Positions 1 through 7,425 of a DNA stretch of 64,000 nt are shown here, in pieces (the first letter of the stretch is position 1; every line of letters begins with the position of its first letter). A model generated the notes under the pieces. That model was given only the letters and a program-made list of their open reading frames with translations, did not search any database and had not been told where the DNA came from. The DNA lies in NCBI GenBank assembly GCA_000531095.1, contig HG799462.1, positions 593,545 through 657,544 on the forward strand. Reading direction: 5' to 3'. The translations under genes and the position numbers were made by a program. The stretch comes from Gemmata massiliana (GTDB lineage Bacteria; Planctomycetota; Planctomycetia; Gemmatales; Gemmataceae).

Positions 1-449
1 ACAACAGGTCGCGTCCAACAGGGCCTGGAATGTCCACGTCGCCCCGAGCGGCTACGCCGCTGTCGTATAACTTCGTATAATGTATGCTATACGAAGTTAT
101 CACGCGTGTGATCGCCCCACTTGCGGCAGCTGGTCTCGTCGATCACCCCAACCGTGCCCAACGGGTCACTCGCGAGGTCCGCAACCACCGAACCGAGGTA
201 CTTCTGCAAGGTGTCGCGAGCCGAGGCCTGGTCCCACCGTGCGGTGACCAGGAACTCCTGGAGGGTTCGGACCGCGGTCCCGGCTTCGAGTGCGATGGGC
301 TCAATACTCTTACGCGACAGATCGGACAGCAACCCGCGGCAATATGTGCCGAAGTGCTTGGCCGTACGGTCCTGGCCCAAGTGCCCTCGGAACCGTCTAA
401 GGTATGCCGCGAACGCCGGACCAAGGGCCACGATCTCCCGCTCGGTCAT
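1..449 (-). pseudogene. IS701-like DDE transposase, partial and interrupted by linker sequence
   Basis: The reading frame starting at 449 has the N-terminal pattern I associate with IS701-type transposases: an ALGPAFAAYLRRF opening, TYCRGLLSDL, then IEPIALEAGTAVRTLQEFL, ending at VGVIDET, the region of the first catalytic aspartate. Coding sense stops at the linker at 63-104. Bases 1-61 read on the minus strand give FQALLDA, which could be the continuation in another frame, so the transposase probably runs off the left edge. The start at 449 has a GGAGG-type site upstream on the minus strand. The element lies in the same orientation as gajB and ends its reading frame. Family assignment is from recognised motifs, not a search. 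Confidence 0.7.
63..104. other. 454 Titanium paired-end linker containing a loxP site (assembly artefact)
   Basis: Positions 67-100 are an exact 34-bp loxP: two 13-bp inverted arms around the spacer ATGTATGC. The four bases before it (TCGT) and three of the four after it also match the 42-base linker used for Cre-circularised 454 paired-end libraries, with one mismatch at 101. A natural loxP with these exact flanks is very unlikely. It sits inside a transposase frame and breaks it, so the two sides may not be neighbours in the genome. Confidence 0.93.
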
Positions 450-473
450 CGGTAATCCTCCCCGATGAACAGC

Positions 474-944
474 TTACGGAACGCTGGAAAACCCGCGCTG
501 TACTGTTAAGGTGGAACGAAAGTAGCCCAGCCGCTCGTTGACCCCCACTTGATCGAGGGCGCGCTGAAGAATCGCATCCGTCGTGCGGTCCGTGGCGACC
601 CTTGCGCGGGTTAGCACTTCGTCGCCGAGCATTGCTCCGAATGGCCGTAGGACGCAGTTGAGGCAGAAACCATGCACAGTGCCGAGGAACAGCCGAGGTC
701 CAGGGTGAATTCCGAGGTCGGCTAGACGGACCCGAAACTCCCTCGCCGCTTCTCGTCCATACGTAATGCATGCAAGGCCGCGCGGGGCGGGAATCACCGA
801 CGTCAGAAGGTGTGCCACTTTGACTACCAGCGTGGCGGTTTTTCCGCTCCCAGGGCCGGCCCGCACCACCAAGTTGTCAAGGTGGGTTACGGCCAGCTTC
901 TGCTCTCTGTTCAACCGCTCGAAGGCGGCGGAGAGATCACGCAT
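474..944 (-). pseudogene. gajB: Gabija protein GajB (UvrD/Rep-like helicase), 3' truncated by insertion element
   Basis: The protein opens with a UvrD/PcrA-type Q motif (NREQKLAV) and Walker A GPGSGKTA at residues 30-37, followed by helicase motif Ia-like sequence and GTVHGFC. GajB is normally near 500 residues; here only about 140 remain before the frame enters DNA leading to the transposase, with the junction near 495-510. The ATG overlaps the end of gajA by 8 bases, the usual Gabija arrangement. Without the helicase core beyond motif Ia it cannot work. The rest of gajB may lie beyond the left edge, on the far side of the insertion. Confidence 0.85.
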
Positions 945-2727
945 TGGCGCGCACCTTGGTCACGATCCTCTCGATGGCCAGCTTGATGTGTGCGGGGGGC
1001 TCGACGTCCTCAAGATGGTCGGCGAGCCGCTGAGCAAACCGTCCTTTGCCCTTGTCCTCGATTCGCGATAGCAGTGCCTTTCGTTCGTCAGGGCCGCCGC
1101 CATTCGCGGCAGCTACCTCGGCGGCGAAATTGTCTGCGACCTTCTTTGTGACTCCCAGTTCGCCCCACGCAGCCTTCATTGCTTCGGCCGCCGCAGGGAG
1201 CAAATCAGTTTCAAGAGTCGTCACACCGACAAAGATGTGGGCCTTCCGGAGTTCCACTCGCGCGGCCTGGAATTTCTTTGCCGCGAGGTGCGCGTCTACG
1301 GTGGGCTTTACACCGGAGTTCGGGCCGAGAAGCTTAGCGCCGCGATTCAGACCGGCATTCTCAATCCCCCGTGCATCAGGGTCAGCATCACCGTCAGTGA
1401 TGATGACGCTCGGGATATTTAACGCTCCCGGGGCGAGCAACCTCCTGTACGGAGCGAAATCCGTTCCGTGAACGGAACAGACGCTGATCCCGAGAGAATC
1501 GAGATCGATGTCCATTTCGCGAGCAAATGCCGGCACCAGAAACAATTCAGCTGCGCCCTCCACCAAGATTACGCCTTTCGCGAATAACAGCTCCGCCCGG
1601 TTGACATCGAGGTATCGCTCCACGTCGGCGGTCTCGATGTCGGTGAGGCCGGCACCGGAAGCAGTAAAGGCTTGTGTGCCGGCATCACCGCGCTTGTGCA
1701 AGACGATCAATGACGCCAAAGGCGTAACGCTGGCAATATGTGGGGAATGGGTCGAGAGCAACAGGGGAGCGTCCAGGCGAAGCAGCGATCGGAAGATGAC
1801 ACGTTGTAAGTGCGGGTGGAGGTGCGCCTCTGGCTCTTCAACTCCCAAGACGGTCGTCACCACCTCGCCAGCTTTTTTCTGTTCGGACATCTCCTCGAGC
1901 AGGAGTGCCAGGAAGATGAGGTTGGCAGTCCCTAGGCATGTCTCGCCGATCGATCGCTCGGTTTCTTCGGCGATGAACAGCCTGACGGCCCGGATTACCT
2001 GCTCCGACCGCATCGCCGCCACCCCGAGTCGCGTCGGCACAGAGAACAACTCGCCGGCCATGTCCTCAACGCGCTTGGCGATGGCGTCGTTAAGTCCCTG
2101 AACGGATGGCTCGCTCAGCAAAGCCTCCGAAGCGGCCTTCACCGAGTCAGCCAGCTCGCTCAGCTTCTTTTCGGGTATTTGGAGGCGCTGTATGAGGGGG
2201 CGTAGCGGCGAACGTTGCCAGTTCTGGAGATCACTCTCCGCGTCCCGAAGCGCTGGTAGCACGCGGAGCGAGATGTAGCGACGGACATCCGAGCCGATCC
2301 GCTTCTTCTCGTCGGTACCGCCGAAGACAACGAACTCGTAATCGGCTTCCGTCAGCGCCTTCGATGGCTCGATCGATTGCCGAGGACGGTAAACGTAGGT
2401 CATCCGGCCGACAAGCGGGGCTGTCGACACGTTGCAATCGACTAGGACGCACTTTCCGTTTACGTCGTTGTCGTACCCGGTGACTTCGACCACGACCCGA
2501 ATCTCTGCTCCGCCAAACCGCGAACCCAAACCATCCCAAAAATCCTCCGGTCGGAGGACGCGCGAACTGTCCGGGAGTGACGGGTCGAGAACCAACCGAA
2601 GGGCGTCAAGGAGGTTGCTCTTTCCGACGTTATTCTCGCCGACGATCACGACCGTAGCCGGGAGTCCGTCTACGGAGAGGTGCTTGAAATTGCGGTAATT
2701 CGTGATCTCGATCTTCGAAATGTGCAT
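937..2727 (-). CDS. gajA: Gabija protein GajA, OLD-family ATPase/TOPRIM endonuclease
   Basis: A 596-residue OLD-family protein. The N-terminal ABC-type ATPase has Walker A GENNVGKS at residues 30-37 and a signature/Walker B stretch EEPEAHLHPH near residue 300, followed by LLSTHSPH. The C-terminal TOPRIM domain shows the glutamate in ILVEGAAE and the ITDGDADPD acidic cluster. GajA forms a nucleotide-sensing DNA-nicking complex with GajB against phage. The overlap with the downstream helicase gene on the same strand supports Gabija rather than a stand-alone OLD nuclease. The gene looks intact although its partner is truncated. Confidence 0.92.
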   Translation of the reverse strand: MHISKIEITNYRNFKHLSVDGLPATVVIVGENNVGKSNLLDALRLVLDPSLPDSSRVLRPEDFWDGLGSRFGGAEIRVVVEVTGYDNDVNGKCVLVDCNVSTAPLVGRMTYVYRPRQSIEPSKALTEADYEFVVFGGTDEKKRIGSDVRRYISLRVLPALRDAESDLQNWQRSPLRPLIQRLQIPEKKLSELADSVKAASEALLSEPSVQGLNDAIAKRVEDMAGELFSVPTRLGVAAMRSEQVIRAVRLFIAEETERSIGETCLGTANLIFLALLLEEMSEQKKAGEVVTTVLGVEEPEAHLHPHLQRVIFRSLLRLDAPLLLSTHSPHIASVTPLASLIVLHKRGDAGTQAFTASGAGLTDIETADVERYLDVNRAELLFAKGVILVEGAAELFLVPAFAREMDIDLDSLGISVCSVHGTDFAPYRRLLAPGALNIPSVIITDGDADPDARGIENAGLNRGAKLLGPNSGVKPTVDAHLAAKKFQAARVELRKAHIFVGVTTLETDLLPAAAEAMKAAWGELGVTKKVADNFAAEVAAANGGGPDERKALLSRIEDKGKGRFAQRLADHLEDVEPPAHIKLAIERIVTKVRANA

Positions 2728-3199
2728 GGGCGGAACCTGCGATCCTGAATCAAAATGGATACCGGATCAGCTCACGGCAGTGGCCAACCCACCCGCAACG
2801 AGCACGGTGCAGGCAAATGCACTTCTGGCGGCGTTTGTGTTCCGGCTCACGCTCGGAATTCAGAGTGGCATTCCCACCCCGGTCGTAGTCTAATCCTGAC
2901 TCGTAGATACAATAACGTTGCCGTCTGCTGAAGGCCAACCGAAACATTACGTAAGATCTTGTTGACCAGAGGAGTACTCAGCCAATTGGGTAACGGCAAG
3001 GGCACACAGGCATATTCTCACCTTCGATATTCCTTCGCGTTCGTCGCCCACGAGGCGACGCACGCGGGTTGATGCGAAGGCGAGAAGTCTTCGGGGTGAT
3101 TGCCCACAGCCTGCTGCGGGGAGATACCCTGCGGTCTCTCCTCGCAGGCTATGGACAATCCAGGGTGGGTTTGAAGTCCGTGCCGCTGCCCGACGAATC
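2728..3199. other. Gap upstream of gajA, no convincing gene
   Basis: About 470 bases between the gajA start and the end of the next minus-strand gene. The open frames here are short, arginine/proline-rich and lack ribosome sites. The gajA promoter should be in the part next to 2727, but I see no clear -35/-10 pair. Possibly decayed DNA. Confidence 0.5.
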
Positions 3200-3466
3200 T
3201 CACAGTCGAGCCAGAGGCAGGAGGTCGGCAAACGTCGCTTCGGACTTCCAAATGATCGCGTAGCCCTGTCCGGTCCCAATCCAGTGCCAGTTCGTTTCGT
3301 ATCGCTCGATGTGCTCAGCGAATGCGAGTAACCCGAGAGTTTCGAGTCGGGCTTTGAATTGCTCCGGGCCAACGTTGGTCCGGACACGAGACCGGTAGCG
3401 AGTTACCGGGCCATCACCGCAAGCATCGTCTTCTTGCCAAGTCGTCACTTCGCTTGCCAGCGACAT
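3200..3466 (-). CDS. Small hypothetical protein
   Basis: An 88-residue protein beginning MSLASEVTTWQ. The ATG at 3466 has a strong GGAGGAAGG directly upstream on the minus strand, which is why it is preferred to the longer frame to 3532. The C-terminal half is hydrophobic/aromatic (ETNWHWIGTGQGYAIIW) but has no membrane segment. No domain recognised. It follows the TPR gene on the same strand by 115 bases and may be co-transcribed with it. Confidence 0.6.
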   Translation of the reverse strand: MSLASEVTTWQEDDACGDGPVTRYRSRVRTNVGPEQFKARLETLGLLAFAEHIERYETNWHWIGTGQGYAIIWKSEATFADLLPLARL

Positions 3467-3581
3467 CCTTCCTCCATTTCGCTGCCTGTTGGTTGAGAAG
3501 AGTTGATCAGAGTCAGAAGGGGCCGCCGGCAAGTTACTGACGGCCCCACGATTTCACATTCACGCCGCCGGGCGGTCTGGC

Positions 3582-5822
3582 TCAGAACCCGCCCAAGCCC
3601 CCACTGCCTTTCCCGCCAAATGTCGCGTATTCGCTTAGCGGCAACCCGCGGACAGCCAGCAGCGTCTCATTCCACGCATCCCAGAACGACTCCCACGACC
3701 GTCGCTCTTCTGCCCCGAGTTTTGCTTGCAGGTAGGGTTCGCGAACCGAAGCCAAGAGGGGGTCGATCTGGAAGCTTGTCATGTGGGTCAGCAGTTCACC
3801 TCGAGTCAGACCACCTTTGGCTTGCGAGATCTTTTCGAGTTCCGCACGCACTCGGCCCAGCTCTTCGTCTGCCCACTTGCGGGCCAGCGCGTGATACGCC
3901 TTTGCGTCACTTTGCCGATCACAGTCGCCAAAAAGCCCCCCGCGCCCGGCTCGCACCGCCGAGCCAACAGCTAGTCGTGTGACCTCACCGGAAGGGTATT
4001 CGAAGTCGGGCTGCTTTAAGACTGCTTCGAAGATGCGCGATGCTACGAGGTAGTGCTTGTTTGCAGCGGCAGCTTGGCCAAGTGCGAACGTTGGCTTTAC
4101 TTTCCTAACCGTAGTGGTGTTCGACACGGCGTCTTGCAAAGCACCCAGTGATACCGCTTGCTCAATCCCCTCTGCCGTCGAGATCAGTCGGCCTGGATTC
4201 CAAGCCGAGTAGTTCGACGAACTCTTAGCTTCTAACTTGGCGCGGGCAAACGATTCTTTGGCCTGCTTTGCGTTTCCCTCTGCCAGTGCGAACTCACCAA
4301 GAGCCGAGAGCACTTCGGGATCTGTCGGGGCGAGTTTGTGAGCGTGAGTCATCGCCTCCACCGCTTGGCGGATTTCGCCGCAGGCAAAGTAAGCCCTTCC
4401 CAGCCAGAACCAGGCGGAAGCAGACTTCGGCCGGTGGCGGACTGCCGTCACCAGCGGCGTGGCCGCGTCGGTTGCCCGCCCAAGGTCGAGATACGCCCGG
4501 CCAGTAACGATATGGGCCATCACCAGTTCTTCTGGCCCTGGAACAGAGAACGGTTCGAGGGCACTGGGTTTTAGAGCACCAGGCTTTGGCGTGCCCGGCA
4601 CGGCCGGCGGTTGCGGACGTGCGTTACAGAGCTTGATGCACTGTTCGGCTTCTCGAATGACCCGGTTGGGGTCACGGCCGAGAGCCTGGAGCGACTGGGC
4701 CAGAGCGAAGTGGTAGAGCGCTGCGTCGTCAGCACCAGGCCCGACGAGTGCGGCTTCTCGCACGGCCGCTTCAAAGGCGACAACCGATTGCCCCGTGTGC
4801 CACTCGTCGGAGTAACCGAAGGCGACACCGAGTCGGTAATGCGTGTGCGGGTCGAGTCGTTTCTGTTCTGAGTTGAGTCGAACTGCCTCCTGAAAGTGTT
4901 CGATGGAGTCACCCACCGCGTTCACGTCGTGGTCTTCTCGAAAGTCTCGAACGTCAGGGGACCGTTCAACGTGCCGCCCCGTGGCGGCGTTGAAGAGCAC
5001 TTGCCCAAGCTGCGAGTGATACGCCGGGTTGGCTGGGTCAGAGAGCAGTAGCGCGTAGGCGTATCGGCTCGCCTGGGCCGGGGTGCGGCTTGTGTTGACC
5101 AGGAGCGTTTGAATCGCCGGGTCGGTAGGCCGGAGGCGTGCGAGCTTTTTAAGCGAAACCGACGCGGCCGAGTGAGACGACTTCGACAAGACGGTGTGAA
5201 CCTGTCCAAAGAGAGCGCCCGGGAACTGACGAAGCGTGTCGTCGCTGACCGACTTCTTCCCTTCGAAGAGTGCCGCGAGTGCTTCCACGTCACGAGCTGC
5301 GACGGCTTTGCGGATCTGGCAGACCGGGAGTTTGTTCGGTTCGTCAGCGTCTAGACGCAGGGCTTCCAGACGCACCGCGTAGCTGCGTAGGAGCTTCAGG
5401 GCCGCTTGAACTCGTTCGTCTTCTTGCGTGTGCTGCTCCAGCAGGAACATCCAGTGGTCGAGGGCCTGTAACACCGCGTGACGTTGTAAGTGGTCACGCG
5501 ACACGACACGTTCGAGGTGGTCGAGGTCTTCTTGCGTGACCACTTCGGCCGCACCGGTGGCTGTCGGGAACAGTCCCAGGTGCCGAAACGTAGCGAGATA
5601 CAGCGAGTTAACGGCCTTAGCTCGAGCTGTCGTCAGCGGTAGCCGGTCTGCGTCTCGTCGCGTGTTCTCCAGTTTGCGAGTTACGTCTGTGCCGGGTGGC
5701 TGCGGTGAAGCCGTCGGCGGTGGGTCTGCGGCCGGCGTAAGTGCCGTGAAGCCGGCAAAGGCCAGGCAGACGAGCAGGTGACGAGACCGCAGGTGAAGGT
5801 GGGTAGCGGAAGCCGGGACCAT
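3582..5822 (-). CDS. Secreted/periplasmic TPR-repeat protein
   Basis: Start chosen at 5822, where AGGAGA precedes the ATG; the longer frame to 5951 lacks a site. The 746-residue product begins with a signal peptide (charged start, hydrophobic LLVCLAFAGFTALTPA, cleavage near AAD). The body is alpha-helical with degenerate tetratricopeptide repeats, clearest around residues 240-290, 350-380 and 430-560 (ASAWFWLGRAYFACGEIRQA; TDPEVLSALGEFALAEGNAK). The tail is Gly-rich (GGKGSGGLGGF). Such proteins act as scaffolds; the partner is unknown. The HTH and unknown genes upstream on the same strand may share its transcript. Confidence 0.8.
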   Translation of the reverse strand: MVPASATHLHLRSRHLLVCLAFAGFTALTPAADPPPTASPQPPGTDVTRKLENTRRDADRLPLTTARAKAVNSLYLATFRHLGLFPTATGAAEVVTQEDLDHLERVVSRDHLQRHAVLQALDHWMFLLEQHTQEDERVQAALKLLRSYAVRLEALRLDADEPNKLPVCQIRKAVAARDVEALAALFEGKKSVSDDTLRQFPGALFGQVHTVLSKSSHSAASVSLKKLARLRPTDPAIQTLLVNTSRTPAQASRYAYALLLSDPANPAYHSQLGQVLFNAATGRHVERSPDVRDFREDHDVNAVGDSIEHFQEAVRLNSEQKRLDPHTHYRLGVAFGYSDEWHTGQSVVAFEAAVREAALVGPGADDAALYHFALAQSLQALGRDPNRVIREAEQCIKLCNARPQPPAVPGTPKPGALKPSALEPFSVPGPEELVMAHIVTGRAYLDLGRATDAATPLVTAVRHRPKSASAWFWLGRAYFACGEIRQAVEAMTHAHKLAPTDPEVLSALGEFALAEGNAKQAKESFARAKLEAKSSSNYSAWNPGRLISTAEGIEQAVSLGALQDAVSNTTTVRKVKPTFALGQAAAANKHYLVASRIFEAVLKQPDFEYPSGEVTRLAVGSAVRAGRGGLFGDCDRQSDAKAYHALARKWADEELGRVRAELEKISQAKGGLTRGELLTHMTSFQIDPLLASVREPYLQAKLGAEERRSWESFWDAWNETLLAVRGLPLSEYATFGGKGSGGLGGF

Positions 5823-5962
5823 GTCTTTTCTCCTAACCGTGAAAGTTGTGGACGTAGGGAGGACGGGACCGCCCACACGAGGTGTGCAGGCGGCCTGCGT
5901 CGATTGGTGAACAACCAAGAGGACTGCGGGTGAGCCGATGCGACGGCCCAAAGACGGTGAGT

Positions 5963-6286
5963 TCAGCGCGGCTTGTTCACGGCCGGTTGGTCCGTGCCGG
6001 GAAGTAAACCTTCTTGACGGAGGCGATTCAGCTCTTGAGCAGAGACCCGGTATTCGGGCTTATTTCCGCGGCCGGACTTTGTGCGCTGTGCGACTATACG
6101 CCCTGTCCGGCAGTGACTCCGCACGGTGTCGGGCGAGAGCTTGATGATCCGCGAGAGTTCGCGCACCGTGTACCACTCCTGCTCCGGCTGGGCCTCGGTG
6201 AGTTTGCGAAGCGACGCTTCGATTCGACCGAGGCGGGTCACTGCGTCACCAAGGGTTTGATTGATTTCTTCGAGTAGTCTCATCAT
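5963..6286 (-). CDS. Excisionase/MerR-like helix-turn-helix protein
   Basis: A 107-residue protein. After a short coiled N-terminus (LLEEINQTLGDAVTRLGRIE) comes a helix-turn-helix of excisionase type (WYTVRELSRIIKLSPDTVR), then basic RSHCRTGRI and a hairpin-like segment KPEYRVSAQELNRL. The ATG at 6286 shares its A with the TGA of the upstream gene (TGATG), suggesting coupled translation. Likely a DNA-binding regulator or recombination directionality factor, though no recombinase is adjacent. Confidence 0.72.
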   Translation of the reverse strand: MMRLLEEINQTLGDAVTRLGRIEASLRKLTEAQPEQEWYTVRELSRIIKLSPDTVRSHCRTGRIVAQRTKSGRGNKPEYRVSAQELNRLRQEGLLPGTDQPAVNKPR

Positions 6287-6615
6287 CACAGAGTGAACCA
6301 TTTTTGGACGAGGGGGCACGACAACGCTTCGGACCACTTCGGACGCGGGACGTGAAAACGTCGTCCGTCCTCCCGGAACTTCACTGCCGTGAAGCGGTTG
6401 CACGTGAAGTCGTCCGGTTGGCCGACCGTGAACATTTCGGGTGCTAGCGTGTAGGCAACTGCGAGGTGAAGCACCTTGACGCCGCCGAGAACTCGGATGC
6501 AGTCGTTGTCCCCGGTGGGTTGCTGGTGGTAGTCATCGTTCGTTTCCCAGGAGGAGTTGACTAACCTGCGAACCAGACGCTTCACCACTTCCGAGAATCG
6601 TGACCAGTGAGCCAT
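6286..6615 (-). CDS. Hypothetical protein, first gene of the minus-strand set
   Basis: A 109-residue protein starting MAHWSRFSEVVKRLVRRLV at 6615, with GGAGAAGCGC before the ATG. The middle (CIRVLGGVKVLHLAVAYTL) looks like beta strands. Not recognised. It overlaps the HTH gene by a TGATG junction, so the pair is probably made together. The 183-bp gap to the divergent sigma-factor gene should hold promoters for both directions; I see no clear consensus boxes. Confidence 0.6.
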   Translation of the reverse strand: MAHWSRFSEVVKRLVRRLVNSSWETNDDYHQQPTGDNDCIRVLGGVKVLHLAVAYTLAPEMFTVGQPDDFTCNRFTAVKFREDGRRFHVPRPKWSEALSCPLVQKWFTL

Positions 6616-6798
6616 TGCGCTTCTCCTTGTCGGCACGGAGCGATCGAGCGCTACCGGCCGGGTGGTTCTGCTGAGTTGTGGCCGCCGACTCTAGCTGGGG
6701 TTACGATGACCAAAACCACGCGCCAGCAGCCAGCAGTCAGGGGGGAGTGGATCGCCTCCGTACTGTTAACGCGCGGTCATAGAGCGGAGGGGAAAAAA

Positions 6799-7413
6799 AT
6801 GTGGCCGGCAACCTCCAACACCATGATCGAGGCGATGATCGGCGAGGCGGTCGATCCTGCTACCCGAGAAAACGCCTGGAAGAGGTTTGTCAAAGAATAC
6901 GATCAGCCAGTCCGGACGCTCTGTAAGGCACGCCTCCCCACAGGAGATCTTGACGATGCCGTTCAGTGCGTTCTCGTGCAATTGTTCGCCAATCTGAAGA
7001 AATACGCGAAGCAGACAGACGGGCAGTTCCGACGGTGGCTGTCGATCGTTATCCGCAACGCGGTCGTGACGGAATATCGTCGGGGGCGGCACTTTACGTC
7101 CCTGGGGCCGCTTCCAGATGACGACACACTTCAAGAGCAACCACGGTCCGGCCCGATCCGCCTCGCGGACGAACTCGCTAACGCGGTCGGGCAGAAACTC
7201 GACGACGAATTGAAATGGCTACTGCAAGAGGTTCGCTCCCGGGTCTCCGACCGGGACTGGGACATCTTTGTTCGCTTTGACGCCGGAGAAGGGCCGGCGG
7301 AGATCGGGGCGACGCACCAACTGGACGCAGCAAACACCGGCAAGATTGCTCTGAGAGTTAAACGGCTCGCGGCGGAGCTGTGGAGTACCCGCCCCGGCCA
7401 CTCGAACTCCTGA
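6799..7413 (+). CDS. ECF-type RNA polymerase sigma factor
   Basis: A 204-residue ECF sigma factor. Region 2 is visible as DLDDAVQCVLVQLFANLKKYAKQ followed by FRRWLSIVIRNAVVTEYRR near residues 50-95, and region 4 as SDRDWDIFVRFDAGEGPAEIGATHQL with the helix-turn-helix near residues 155-190. The ATG at 6799 has GGAGGGGAAAAAA upstream and is preferred to the longer frame from 6607. The Ser/Thr kinase gene begins 12 bases downstream, an association common in planctomycetes, where the kinase is thought to control the sigma factor. Confidence 0.88.
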   Translation: MWPATSNTMIEAMIGEAVDPATRENAWKRFVKEYDQPVRTLCKARLPTGDLDDAVQCVLVQLFANLKKYAKQTDGQFRRWLSIVIRNAVVTEYRRGRHFTSLGPLPDDDTLQEQPRSGPIRLADELANAVGQKLDDELKWLLQEVRSRVSDRDWDIFVRFDAGEGPAEIGATHQLDAANTGKIALRVKRLAAELWSTRPGHSNS

Positions 7414-7425
7414 CGGTGCATTGCG

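Noticed and set aside
67-100. loxP as a natural or engineered Cre recombination site, with the two copies flanking a 25-kb segment
   Set aside because: The flanking bases of both copies match the 454 paired-end linker, both sit inside genes, and one spacer has a mismatch; artefact is the simpler reading.
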